Notes: a model not told the origin generated them from the letters alone. Numbered from the stretch's first letter, positions 47,601 to 59,555 are shown. The stretch is DNA of 64,000 nucleotides from Petrosia ficiformis (GCA_947044365.1 OX345637.1:8803076-8867075), one strand, 5' to 3'. Numbers and translations are program-made.

Positions 47601-48688
47601 ATAACATTTCAACACTTGTAGAACCAAGAACAATAGCTGGTCATGTTTACACTCTGTCAAAGAAAGAAATTACATCTACTTTGGAAAAGTTTCGTATAGT
47701 TTCAGCGGAGTAAAAAAAAACTCTATTGATTGTATGTGCTTGAATTTTGTCATTTTACTGTAAAATGAATGATGAAATGATTAATTTGACTCCTTAAAAT
47801 TGATTATATTGTTCAAACTTTTCATGATAAGTGCATTGTGGTGTGAAACAATGTAGTGAATTTGACTGAAAAAGCTTACATACCATTCTATACCAGTATA
47901 CCTATCATGAAAGATGAAGTATTAGATACAGTCCTTGCTTTATTTACCACTCATTTTTGAGAGGTTAGAGGTCAAAGTTGGGAAATGTGACCTTTCTTCT
48001 CAACTTTATTGGATGAAGGCATATAACACACCATTTGAAGGCTCGTTCTTCATGCTACAAGGTGGTTCAAGTTATTTTACAAAATTATGAAAGTTACAGG
48101 GAATCAAATAGTAGCCAGTGTAACAAAAATTAGAATTTTTAATTGCCATACAACAAATGAGGGCAAAATTTTCTCTGGCTTCATAAAACATCAAGTACTA
48201 CATACACACCAAGTTTCATCCGATTCTGAAAGGGTCATGTGAAAAATTTTGTTGAAATGATTTGGAATGACCCTTGTGTCATTTACATCAATACTGGAAT
48301 GAATAGGAATGCATGCAATAATTTGGAAAATTCATGTGGAAAATGCAAATTGAATTCGATCACTCACAAAAACATCTTTTCCTACAAAGAGCTCCGTAAA
48401 GCTCCTCCCTATTTGGGTTCTTTAAAGTTCAACAGGTTGAGAAAACCCAGATAGCTCTAGTAACACAGGTTGATCAAGCCACACTGAGATGACTAGCATT
48501 AAGGATTCATGTGATAGCTACAATCTCATTAGTGCCGCTGTACAGAAGCCAACGAGTTAAAAAATAATTTTGAGATAAATCAAAAATAGTCATATACCAT
48601 GCATTAGTGATGTATAAAATTGCTAACATAACATACTTGGAAGTGTGGTGAGGTAAAAAATTAGCAACAGTCCTTGTACAGCATCCAT
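41689..48688 (-). CDS. Receptor gene B: Ig/FN3 single-pass membrane protein, complete
   Basis: Paralogue of gene A. Exons: 48637-48688, 45673-46038, 43591-43872, 43454-43533, 42585-42786, 42137-42529, 42021-42086, 41689-41966; 1719 bp, 572 residues, all GT-AG with agreeing phases. Signal peptide MDAVQGLLLIFYLTTLP; Ig; FN3; two further FN3-like modules; Thr/Ser stalk; TM ending VVYLCCG; tail with YDTPLPGS, AYGHV and SEYETV. Compared with A: nearly identical from the second half of exon 5 through the FN3 and Ig exons, but diverged in the stalk, TM region and 3' end. The last intron (41967-42020) is 54 bp, a multiple of three with no stop, so its retention would add 18 residues to the stalk. Intron 1 (2.6 kb) contains a decayed transposon gene on the other strand. 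Confidence 0.85.
44567..45128 (-). mobile_element. MITE family M + N fragment, inverted, in gene B intron
   Basis: Same arrangement as 28149-28710 in gene A with only a few substitutions. On its right the site that carries the pogo-like insertion in A is empty here (CTCTATATATCTTTT). Confidence 0.8.
46640..47713 (+). pseudogene. Decayed DDE-type transposon gene in intron 1 of gene B
   Basis: Plus-strand fragments in several frames, in order: CNSPHLNCYLGECDACPGVT, then IYKQWITT, then SDGAAASQYKNRKSFHKDFG, then EKGLVMV, then a clean 119-codon end at 47354-47713 (LWLACVIEIIQEDSRAKLTF, HPHEPSSSFKYSK). The order CPGV - YKQW - 'SDG...QYKN' - C-terminal 'HP..PS.SF.' module is that of a widespread animal transposon-like protein with a DDE core. 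Multiple frame changes and stops break the core; only the last exon is open. Confidence 0.6.
47714..48636. other. Rest of gene B intron 1, nothing recognised
   Basis: AT-rich, no domain or TIR seen. The open stretch at 48239-48454 has no recognisable motif. Confidence 0.45.
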
Positions 48689-49083
48689 TACCTCTTCGTC
48701 ATGAAACGGTATCCAGGTCACGCCCACGGCGTTGGCAGCGGAAGTCATGTGACAAGAACTATCTATTTGTCAAATTCACCCGCAACAAAGACCCAGAAAA
48801 TTAGATGGATAGCGAGAACGAGGTCAACAGTCAAACCTAGTCTCGCCAGGCCAGCCCCTCACACGCTACGCGGGAAGAGGGTCTGGTCTACGGAAGCCCT
48901 TAGCGACATTCTCGTTCATGTTCTTGTTTATGTTCGAGCACGTCTCGTATTGGCACTAGCGACATATAAAAATGAAGCGTGGGTGTAAAAATAAGGCGAC
49001 ATGAACGATCCCAGAGCCTAAACTGGGGGGCTTCGCCCCCCAGACCCCCCCCCAGTTTGTCAGGAACGAGAATGTCGCTAAGG

Positions 49084-51339
49084 TACGGAAGCGTATTAGG
49101 GCCTCATCATTTCTCATTTCTTTAGACTCGTTTTCATTTCTAATTGAAAATTGCGTCAATTAAAATAATTTTTTACAAGAAACAATATGGACTCGGATGA
49201 AGATGAAGAAGACACTAAAACAAAATTTGACGGTAAACCGTATGTATTACAATATCTGCATGCGTCATGTATTATAGCTTTGGAAGGCTATATTGAACGG
49301 GAAAAACGTTCTTCATCTAGTGAAATACTACTAATGCTTCTGCAAATTGAAATCTAATTGACTACTTATTGAGAAATATACTATTCATTTCATATATAGC
49401 TGATCTGAGCTTTCTAATTTTCTTTGTGTTTGGAGGAAGACTTATAACACTTGTTAACCTCAAAACCTATCATTAACATTTAAACAAGTTTTTGTTATTC
49501 TAATTATAACAGAATTTATGATTGAACTAATCACATAATACTACTAAAATGGTGTGTTAGTATAATAATTATAGAGATTTAATGCATCGGTAATACTACA
49601 AGGCATCTCCAAATTATTACTGTGAAGGTATGACTGAACTAAGAGCAAAACTTCTAGTGATCCTGGTGGGTGTGGTGGACTAGCATACTGTGAAACAACA
49701 TCAATATTATCCATTTGAATTTCTTTTAAATAATCGGCGGTACCTGTGATGTAAATTATTACTGAAAAATTATACTTGAATAACTACTACATACCTCGTA
49801 ATTGTGGCATAAAATACAACACATCAGGTATTCCTGATTTTGTTGTTCCATATTTATTTGGTCGAATACAGTGGCAGTTCCATTCCCTTGCCAACCCATC
49901 AAGTTCTGATTGCAGTATATGCATGAAGCATATTCTCAAACAATCACTAGAAGAATGAAATTATGAAAAATCATAACTTATATATATAATTAATAGCAAT
50001 AATAATAATATTAGCGTACAGATGAACTTGATTGGTTTCGTTAAACAGTTGGTGCTCTTTAAGTCCCTAACAAATGTTGTAAAGATGGATCATTTCATAC
50101 CATTAACTTAATATATTACCTTAAACAAATCCATCCACCACAGTGCAGACATTCTTTTGAGCTGGCTCCACCAGGATTCAATTCACTGATTTATGATAAG
50201 ATGACATTGTAATTTGTAAATGTCAAAACAAATTACCTGATTGGAGACAGATTTTCCATAAACAAAACTGCCTTCTTTTCTGCGCAAAAAGGGATGCACA
50301 AAAGCAATTGATGTATTTTCTGTTCCAAGATCCCCTCTAATAATATTAGGGACACCTACAATAAAAGCAATCTATTTAGGACATGAATTTTATCAACAAT
50401 TTGTGACCTCCCAACTGTTTCACACAACTCAAATAATAATGTGTGATAATCTTTGGATCATTATTTGATGTAGACACTTTCAACCACATTATACGACGGG
50501 AATAACTAATAATACACCAGATAAAATTAATAAGAACTTATAATTATGCATACTAATACATACCCATCAATGCAGCCATGTATGGCAAAGCCATATGGTT
50601 TCAACTTGTCGTATCCATCTATATGCCATACAAAATTGGGTCCCTGAAAACAATAATGATATCTTTAAAAATTATATAATGTGTAATCAAAACACCTTGC
50701 TGTTATACAGCCTGCGTCGAATCCTTCTTTTCTTCCTGTTTTTAACACCACTTGGATCTATAACTTTCAGCAATTGTTGAACAAGAACTCTAATGTTATA
50801 AATAATTATTTTATTATAATAATTATGACTATATTTTTACTCACTGAGATACAGAACATTTATATTTCAAGTTTAAACGTCTCCACATACTACGATAGCC
50901 AAGAAGTGATCCTGAACACTTGAGTTCACTCTGTAGTAAGACAATAGTATAATTGAATTAGAGTTGCTTGTCTATTACTCACTAGAATACATCCATAGAC
51001 ATGACATAAATGAGAAATAGAAGGTTTCAGTCGCCTTTTTAAACCTTTCCTTTTCAGGATTCTTTTAAGTTGCCGTAAAGACAGTTGGTATCCATGCTGA
51101 TGCTGCAGAAAGTTACAAATAGTTTTATATCTGTACCCTTCCACAAAGTATAACACTATTAGATCTTGAAGAGAATGCTGTCCAATCAACATCGCAGCCA
51201 TTTTGTTTTAACAACAAAATCACATTATTCAAAATAGGAAATGAGAAATAGAAAATGAGAAATAACAAATGAGAAATAACAAATTGCTGATGTAGAGATG
51301 TAGAAATGAGAAATGAAGAGGCCCTAATACGCTTCCGTA
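49084..51339 (-). mobile_element. Integrase-core (rve-type) DNA transposon with TIRs
   Basis: TIRs: left 49084-49121 (TACGGAAGCGTATTAGGGCC then TCATCATTTCTCATTTCT) and right 51302-51339 in reverse complement. The element carries one multi-exon gene on the minus strand (next entry). No clean TSD could be defined because the borders sit in other inverted repeats. By its integrase type I would place it near Ginger or IS3EU elements, without certainty. Confidence 0.8.
49640..51201 (-). CDS. Integrase-core transposase, about ten exons, apparently intact
   Basis: Starts with ATG at 51199-51201: MAAMLIGQHSLQDLIVLYF, then a helix-turn-helix (YQLSLRQLKRILKRKGLKRR) to donor 50983. Later exons: 50845-50930 (LLGYRSMWRRLNL); about 50692-50792 (VIDPSGVKNRKKRR); about 50567-50644 (GPNFVWHIDGYDKLKPYGFA, first catalytic Asp); about 50395-50520 (SRRIMWLKVSTSNNDPK); about 50250-50355 (IIRGDLGTENTSIA, second Asp); about 50120-50185 (RIESWWSQLKRMSALWW, Glu); about 49995-50060 (LKEHQLFNETN); 49795 to about 49950 (LQSELDGLAREWNCHCIR); and about 49640-49745. 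This order of motifs is that of integrase-core domain proteins of animal DNA transposons. No stop or frame change was noted in the pieces read; the exact 3' end was not resolved. Confidence 0.75.
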
Positions 51340-51360
51340 CCACTAAGGGCTTCCGTACTG

Positions 51361-51566
51361 GTCAAACTCGCATGTTGCAATCGTGTTTACACGTTTGTGG
51401 CGTGTTAACCACAGGCAAAGTAATTAGTGTTGCAGTCAGCGGGTTTCTTAAGTGGGTGAAATTAATTAAAACTGAGGTGTTGACATACTTTATACACTTT
51501 GCCTGTGGTTAACACGCCACAAAAACTGTGGCGTGTTAAACACGAATGCACACATGCGAGTTTGAC
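51361..51566. repeat. Long hairpin, 60-70-bp arms
   Basis: 51361-51420 (GTCAAACTCGCATG...CCACAGGCAAAG) and 51497-51566 are reverse complements with a small gap; within the right arm TGGCGTGTTAA is additionally duplicated. Probably a small MITE nested inside the outer TIR element. Confidence 0.85.
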
Positions 51567-51907
51567 CAGACCCTCTTCCCGCGTAGCGTGTGAGGGGCTG
51601 GCCTTGCGAGACTAAGTCAAACGCTCCTCACAAAGCACCGTAGCAGACTACGTCGGACATGTCCTGCTGTAGATGTAACCGCTCAGGCCTTTGTAGAAAC
51701 TGCTCATGTATCAAGGGGGGTAGAATTTGCCAGGGCTGTCCGCCCCAACGACTAGGGAACTGTACCAATAGAGCTTATGCGCAATTGGGGTGAGGCCTCT
51801 TAAGTACATAGTTACAAGCATATGTCGCTATGGCTGCCATTTTGAGTGGAATAAACTGGACACGTGTCATACTGTGGTACTTTTTTTTAATAATAATTTA
51901 TGCAATA

Positions 51908-54900
51908 CAGCAAAGGATACATTAATTATTATACATACAAAATTAATAATTACATTAATTAATAACACATTACTAACTACAAATGCCACACTAACATTTC
52001 CAGCTGTTTCAGATCTGGATGAAGCTGTTGTGGTATGTAGAGGTGTACAAACAAGTTTCACAAGTGAATGTACATTGTTTGTCAAAAGTAAGTGTAGTTA
52101 TTTTCATTATGCTATTATATGCATATCGATACAGTTATAGCATAACTCCCAAGAACAAGATATATATAGATCTATATTTTACATATAATTATATATAAGT
52201 CTAAAAAAGTATTGCTGTGATTGCTCTGTGATAAAAATCATGGCTGATTATGGTTATTTGTAAGGCTCTTGTTATTGCCCAAATGTTTACAGTATTTTGT
52301 TCTAGAAAGCCTCTTAGTGCAGTATAACAAGTAGTATTCTTTTTTCTGTTACTGTTTCAACTTGGAGAAGTAAAGAGACAGAAATAGCAATCAAATTTAC
52401 TTGAACACTCCCAAATGATTAACCACATAAGGAGATTGTACACAACACATTTGCAAACACTAAAGTGTGTATCGTTTTTCTTTTTAATTGCAAAAGGTTT
52501 TGGAGGTTATGTATATTTGTCTTAACCGTACTAAGCTTGTTATAGTGCTGTTGAATAGGAAGACAGGAAAATTTATTATCTCAGAAACCTAAAGACTGCT
52601 CTTCTTGGACTCCACATTTCATTGGCTTCATATACAAAATTAATTTAAAATGTTTTGTGCCAATTTGTATGGACAGACACATAATGTTAAGGTAACATCA
52701 AAGTTACTGTAGTAAATTTATAATTAATAGTTAGTAATTAGGATATATACATTGTATATGTTTTTCTGCATTTGGTCTCTTTCTGTATGGATGGTCACAA
52801 TTATATGATATGTAGTGTATTCTCATTACCTCCTAAAATTAAATGACCATCTAAATGTAGTAGGAACCAAGATCCTTTGTTTACCTGTCATGTACTGTCA
52901 CCAATTAAAAAGATGAATTAACTATTAAAGTAATTACATTCATAATTTGTTGTTTTCTGCTGTGGCCATCTACGCAGTTAGAAAAAGACAATTAGAGATC
53001 TTAGCAGTTAATGTTTACTGAATAATGTTGTGATATTAATAACTCTACTTCACTGCTTTCTATTTTCAAAAAATGAACCTAATTATATGATGAACGTAAT
53101 TTTTAATCTATTCACAACAGCTCCTCCTTCTAAGCCTCTGAATCTGAACTCCATAGCTAGATATGATTCATGTGAATTAGCATGGAACACACCATGTGAC
53201 AATGGAGGAGGAGATGAATCTATCATGGGATATAGTATCATTGGAACACCAGATGATATTAATATTAGTGATATCACTAATACAATGATTACAATTCCTA
53301 ACCTGACTCATAATACTGACTACACTTTTAATGTGAGGGCTAGAAACTCACTGGGATTAGGAGATCCAGCTTCAGTCCAATGTAATACGACAGGAAATAG
53401 TAAGATATTTATTGTAAATTAATTGTTAACCATCTTTTCATTCCCATACAGTTCCTCCTGGTTTCGTTGATGTTAGTGTGTGTCTTAATGTTAATATGGC
53501 TATTGAAACTGAACTGAATATCCATTATACTGTAAGTCTTTGTGAAAGCATACATGATATCCAATGAATACAGAAAATATTACAAAGTTAAATACCACAA
53601 GTTAATTCATGACAAGTAATAACATATATCTACATACATAAACTGATATTCTTTACATGTATTGTATATAAATTATAGTATCTCTTATAGTTCAGTTGAT
53701 CAAAAATTATTGTGCTTAGGCTTGCGACTTTGAAGACAGTATATGTAATTTTTTTGTCCCTTCAAATGTATAAACTTGTGGCTAACTCCAGTAATTCATC
53801 TCATGATTTGAGACACAAATTTATTCACTTGTCACATGATCAAATATACTTGTGTTGCATATAATGTAATAATGCGGTTTTAAAATTAAAAATATAGGTA
53901 TACCATATTACCCCATATTTTGCATACTACTGGCTGTATAATACATACTAGATATTTCAATTAATGAGACATATCAAATCATTGATAATGTATCTATGAT
54001 TTTATATGTCTGTATTATTTATAGTGGAATATTGTTTTATCACTATACATAGCCATGTCCTATTGTCATTACTGATACTGATAATACACCACCTGTTGAT
54101 AACTATACAGTGACTATTATGAGTCTATTACTAATGAATATTACTCCTGATACTTGTGATTATAATATACCAGTGAGTGAGGATAATATATACACTGTTG
54201 AGATGTCTGTTAATAATATAATTGGAAGTGACAAAACAACTGCTCCTCCTTTTAGTAAGTTTATAACAATTTGTGAAATGAGATTGTTATTCTTTCTCTT
54301 CTCAAATAGTTACCAGTTGGCTTAGAGATATAGAAGTTATGTATGTAACTGATACATCAGCTGTCATACAGTATACTACAGCAGATTGTGTGATACCTGA
54401 AAATTTAACAATTGAGTTGAATATAGATGTGAATTATTCTAATATTAATCCTTCATCAGTTGTCTCATATGAGAGTTCTACAACAGATCAGTTCACAGTA
54501 CTTGGATTAGAACCAAATGCTGTTGTGTTGTACACTTTACAAGTTATTGCTGAAGTTTCTGATATGTTTATTATTATTGGTATGAGTCGTACTGGTAGTT
54601 TTACTGTAATTTCAACTACTACTACAATGAGTAGTCGTTCAACTACTACTTCTACATCACCTACTGCTGCTACTACCGCACGTTCATTAGCTAGTACTAC
54701 CAGAAGTACTTCATCAGGTATTTTGTATAGTGAACATTAACATTAAATTCCATTCTCATTTATTAGTGAGTATCACAGCATCAATGAGTACTTGTACATG
54801 TACTCCTTCTGTTACTAACACTGTATCTTCAGGTGACTATAATAACCATTGATGATAATGATTATTATTATTATTAATATTTATTAGGTTTATCAGCTCC

Positions 54901-55150
54901 ATTATCAGCTGGTATAACAGCAGTTGTTACTATTCCTGTGTCATCCATTATATCATCTCTTCTTACTCTAATTGTTGTCTATTTGTGTTGTGGGAAACAT
55001 AAAGCAAACTACTCTACTAGTCCTGTTTATGAGACCCCGTTACCAGGTAGTAATGTTACCAGTGAATTTGAAATGAAGGGTAATCAGGCTTATGGTCATG
55101 TGACTAGTGCTCCCAGATCCACTTCAGAATATGAGACGGTGACCTCATAA
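51908..55150 (+). CDS. Receptor gene C: Ig/FN3 membrane protein, 5'-truncated
   Basis: Third paralogue, opposite strand. Exons: about 51908-52087 (second half of the Ig domain, ATLTFPAVSDLDEAVVVCRG), 53121-53399 (FN3, PSKPLNLNSIARYDSCELAW), 53452-53531, 54053-54254, 54310-54717 (third FN3-like module plus Thr/Ser stalk), 54767-54832, 54888-55150 (TM ending VVYLCCG; tail with YETPLPGS, AYGHV, SEYETV). Phases agree throughout with A and B. The first Ig cysteine and tryptophan and any signal peptide are missing. Where they should lie, the nested transposon ends at 51614. Either the 5' end was lost, or an unrecognised first exon exists. The last intron (55 bp) is not a multiple of three. Confidence 0.75.
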
Positions 55151-55398
55151 ATATGTAATGTTCATTTATTCATTACAGCTTTTATAATTATGAATTACTT
55201 GTCTTAGTGTGTTCATATAGACTATACTAGTTAGTTGATTAGTTGCATTACTTGTAGATTAGATTGTTTAATATAGTTGTATTGGTTGTTTTCATTCCAG
55301 ATACGTTTTTATTATGATAACAAACATTATGTTTACAATACAGTTAAATGATGATGTGAGTCATTGATACAGTATAAAGAACAAAATAAAAATGAAAG

Positions 55399-55670
55399 AG
55401 ATGTAGGGACGTCAAAACCCCAAAAGGATGCAAACAAAGTCGGGGTGGTATTGACTCAGGATGTGAATAAAGGACCCAAAATTAAACAAACCACTAGTAC
55501 TTCCATATATATAAGTACAGCTCTTTGTCTTTTGCTTTATAGGGCTGTAGGTACTTATGTAGGGTTTCCGGTTATATGGAAGTGGTTTGCAATTTTGGGT
55601 CCTACATTATTAATCTCTTGAGTCAATACCACTCTGCATCCTTTTTTGGTTTTGACATATCCACATCACC
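55399..55670. mobile_element. MITE family N, copy in C flank
   Basis: GATGTAGGGACGTCAAAACC and GGTTTTGACATATCCACATC at the two ends; inner arms with GTACTTATGTAGGGTT and ACTTCCATATA. Orthologous to 41214-41452 in the inverted arm. Confidence 0.8.
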
Positions 55671-57620
55671 TAAAATAAAAAGTATATTATAAAACTTAAT
55701 TTTTTAAGTAATTTTTTTAAGGAAGTAGTTTGCTATGTGTGGTTCTTCTCACCACCCTACAATTTTTTATTGATTTCAGCATAAATGACATATGTCGTGT
55801 GAAGCAGGAGAAATTAGGAAACTCCACAAGGAGATGTAGGGGAGACTTGATCCTGGAAGCCTAATTCTACATATATTACACCCTGTGACTGAGAAAAAAA
55901 AAAGCAAAGTGCTATATTATAAAAGTAGCCATTGATCAATTCAATGGATCATCTATAGTTAAGCAGGAAATATATACACTGAATTGTTAAAATAACAAAT
56001 GTATTGGTCAGTACAGTTAAGGATTTAACAAATTAGTTGGTTGTTCAGGACTAACACCATAGCTACTAAAATATGTAGAAGATATATGTACCAATTATAA
56101 TCAATTATCATGCCTAACATCTCATATTAGATGCACAAAGAAGGTTTTGATTTAGTTAACATATTTATTCTGCTTTTTTGTACATCTATTAGACAAGATA
56201 AGGAAACATTATTGATCATAATTATATGTTTTTCACCATACAGTCATAACAACCTACATGACCAATTAAATTACAATTTCCACTATTCCTTGTAACTGTA
56301 CTAACCAATAAATTAGTTATTTTAATTTTGCAGTGTATATAGCTCTGAGAAAATTAGTAGTTTTGTTATTCAATTCGTTAGGCACTGTCCTCTTTTTTAA
56401 TACTTGCAATTCTGATGTTTAGTAGGAAAACAATAAATTTTGTTATATTAATAAATGTACTTCCTACATAACAAAAGTTTTGGCTTCATGTACAAAATGG
56501 CTGAATAATGAGCATTAAAGAGAGGGTTTTGCTTTGCAAATTAATGTAATAATATTCCCAGTACTAGTACCAGTCACATATAATATAGATTACTTCACTT
56601 CATGTAAATGATCCCTTTAGAGTGCAATACGTGTTATGTGGCACAAGGGTGGGGCAATAAAGGTCAAGCATCGAAACCTTTATCGGCCCCAACTAAGTGC
56701 CCACATTAAAACACATATTGCACTCTAAAGGGTGCTATAAGTGTTTTACTGCATATTGACTTTTAATGCACACATGCATTATGTGATTTAAGGCACTGGA
56801 AGGTATAATGATAGGAATGAGTCAAATGACATTTTTAGCACTATAAGTGTGTCAGTACATCACTCAAAACAAACATCTAGTTACTGTTACTTAAAACAAT
56901 GAAACCATTGAAACAATGAGCGATAATGACTGATACCAATTACCGATTCAATTATCAGTACATCAATATGTAATGTACTCTTTTATTTAACAAAGTCTTA
57001 GGAACAACATTTTCTTATTTATTTACACTAACACAATGACATACAGGAATCTTCTTTACATCTCTATACATTTATGGACAGCAGTTTTGTTTCAAGTGGA
57101 TTAAATAGACATAGACCTCATAATAATTATATTGCTAAAGGAGCTTTCCTGGTTCTATCCCTGTTGGGCTCTACTACAGATACCACTGTTATTGGAACTA
57201 GAAAATAACTAATAACCAATTAATATGAGTATTATTAAAATTAAAATGAAGTTATTAAAACCAGTGTATATTACCTTACCACTGTAGATTCATGTATAAT
57301 CTTTTTCTTAAGTAAGCTATTTACTACAAAATATGGTCTCATGACCACACATCATCATGTTTATCTACTGTATCTTGTTTACACTATTAGGAAGTCTAAA
57401 CAATCCATATAATCATAAACAAAAACAGTTAAGACATATCTTATAATGTAAACAACAGAAAGTGGTGTCAGAGTATAATATAAGATACATGTATACTGAA
57501 ATGTGTACATGTATAATACATGTATAAATGATATGTGATGTAAATGTACAATAAATGTGTGTATGTGCTATGCATGCATATAATATGTGGATTATGTAAA
57601 CACATCATTAACTAATGATG
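55671..57620. other. Receptor C 3' flank, no gene recognised
   Basis: Duplicated intergenic DNA, the inverted counterpart of about 37610-40000. 56620-56750 holds the self-inverse GTGTTTTAATGTGGGC-type element. No exon could be supported. Confidence 0.5.
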
Positions 57621-57805
57621 TTAGCATTGAAGTCCACAGAAAAACAGACACTCTCTTTTCAGGAAACAACATGACTGCAGCTGGACTCGAACCACTGACC
57701 TTTAGATCAGGAGGCCCAAGCTCCAACCACTAAGCCATGCTGCCTCCAAAAAAAAGAGTGCCCATCAAACTGGAACTATTTGATGGGAATGACTAACCAC
57801 AACAT
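57621..57805 (-). mobile_element. SINE-like insertion with tRNA-related head, 14-bp TSD
   Basis: Flanked by ATTAACTAATGATG on both sides (57607-57620 and 57806-57819). On the minus strand 57665-57738 resembles a tRNA: A-box-like TGGCTTAGTGGTTGG, B box GGTTCGAGTCC, and pairing ends GCAGC/GCTGC. The anticodon loop is too large, so it is a tRNA-derived pol III promoter and not a tRNA gene. A TTTTTTTT run and a hairpin (CCCATCAAATAG/CAGTTTGATGGG) precede the tRNA-like part. Absent from the inverted copy at 37634-37637. Confidence 0.8.
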
Positions 57806-58178
57806 ATTAACTAATGATGTGTTTAGATAATCCACATGTCATGCATAGCACATGCAGCTGCATTATGAATAATTATACATCACACATTACATGATTACAT
57901 TTAAGTTTGATGGTATGGGGGCTGATTAAATTTCAAACTACAGAAAGGAACTGAAGATTATTCACTGATATTGGCAGCAATGGAACTTCACCAAACTGTA
58001 TAATAATAGAATTTTAAATAATCTATTACATTTGATTCTGGAAGTACATACAGTAATAAGTAATGTCAATAGAACTCATAACAAAGTTAGTGGAACTTAT
58101 GACAGTACATTACACACAGTACACCAGTATTTAACCTATTAGTATAGAGTAATATAATTATAATTATCTCTACAGTTA

Positions 58179-58410
58179 AGACTGGTTCACAATATAAGGC
58201 AAAGCCTTGCGTTTCTTTGCGTTGCATCGGTACGTTGTATTGTGAAGATGATATGCTTTCTTTTAATGCCGTCAAACGCAATGTAATGCAAGAATAGGAT
58301 CTGATTCTATTTTTGTGTCCACTGCATTGCGTTTGACCAATCAGTTTTCAGAATTTTATCACAACGCAACAGACGCAAAGCAAGGCTTGCGTCATGTTGT
58401 GAATCAGCTT
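58179..58410. mobile_element. 232-bp MITE with TTA TSD (PIF/Harbinger-like)
   Basis: Ends AGACTGGTTCACAATATAAG and its imperfect reverse complement (GTTGTGAATCAGCTT), with inner inverted phrases GCAAAGCCTTGCGT / ACGCAAAGCAAGGC. TTA on both sides (58176-58178, 58411-58413). A 3-bp TTA/TAA duplication is typical of PIF/Harbinger. Lies in an insertion of about 850 bp that is absent from the B flank. Confidence 0.75.
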
Positions 58411-59065
58411 TTAGTCTCACATAGTAGGTTGGGTCTGGCTATAAGAGACTACCACACAGTATATCTACTAGTATATAACATTTGCACCTAGATTATAATA
58501 ATATAATAGTACATTAGAGCCTATATATTAGGAATGAAAATTGAATATTCATTTGTTATTTTGATACTCGTATGCGAGTATTCAGTTAGTGCTTTAAGTT
58601 TGCGCAAGCACGGAAACAAAACATGTGAAATCTTTATGGAATTAGAAAGCGGTGGAAAAGTTTCTAGCTTCATGTTATTGGCTTTCTAGCCTTGTAGATC
58701 ATAGAATGGATAATAACATGCAGAGGTTAATATAACATGCAGAGGTTCAATTGTTGTTACAAACATCTATAGTTGTTATTAAGTTACTTACAGCAAGATA
58801 TTGAGTTAATACTTAATATTTTACCAGAAACAAGTTATGAATAGTAAGTATATTATAATTTGTTATTAAGTAAAGCAAATACCAAAAATTAGCTTTCATT
58901 TCAGTACTAATATGCAATGAAAGGGCAGTAAAGCAATTTTGAGAACAAATGCTCACCAACCAGTACCTTTGTGCTGACATTTTGTTGGGTTTTAGATATC
59001 AAAATTAATTTTGCTTGAATGACTTCTTGTACAACACTGCTGAATAGTGAGTATCTAAAGATAAA

Positions 59066-59513
59066 CAAGTGTATATAGAGAAAAAAACATCCCTATATTT
59101 GCTTTGTGATGACTATGTATTAAGCATTGCTGATGGCACTAGTGTCTCTACCTTTCTGTGTACTCCTGGGGCCTGAAGACGTAAGTGTAAGCCTAATTGC
59201 AGTCTAAATACACAGATGTCTGATGAACTGACTGAGGTACTCCTTCAAGGTTCTAAATGATGACTTCCTCGTGTCTGAAACTCAACAACTTATCATACTT
59301 ACTTGTTAAAGATTCTTGCATAATATCTATACTGTTTCTCTGCTATATACAACAGTTATTAGCAGTTTTACATCCTTTCTGAATCTTCCTGGCTGGTTTG
59401 TAGCTCAAACGCGCGTTCTTTTACGCGCCACGCCCATTAATTGACCGAGCCCCCCGGGAATGACGCAACTTCCTTAACTACGTATACAACGAATAGTCGC
59501 GCAAGTGACACAA

Positions 59514-59555
<42 letters not shown>

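Larger units (their letters stand above)
48838..51614. mobile_element. Nested compound TIR element, about 2.8 kb
   Basis: Outer TIRs 48838-48888 and 51564-51614 (TAGTCTCGCCAGGCCAGCCC...GGGTCTGGTC). Next layer: TACGGAAGCCCTTAG at 48889-48903 with CTAAGGGCTTCCGTA at 51343-51357. A third inverted pair, CTTAGCGACATTCTCGTTC (48899) and GAACGAGAATGTCGCTAAG (49064), bounds a small insert with G/C runs. The innermost is the integrase-core transposon at 49084-51339. A 60-70-bp-arm hairpin occupies 51361-51566. This looks like transposons inserted one into another. Confidence 0.8.

Noticed and set aside
49776..49958. Plus-strand frame at 49.8 kb
   Set aside because: Opposite strand of a transposase exon whose minus-strand reading gives the conserved LQSELDGLAREWNCH motif.
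57665..57738. tRNA gene on the minus strand
   Set aside because: A and B boxes are present but the anticodon loop is about 10 nt and the unit is inside a 14-bp-TSD insertion, so it is a SINE promoter.
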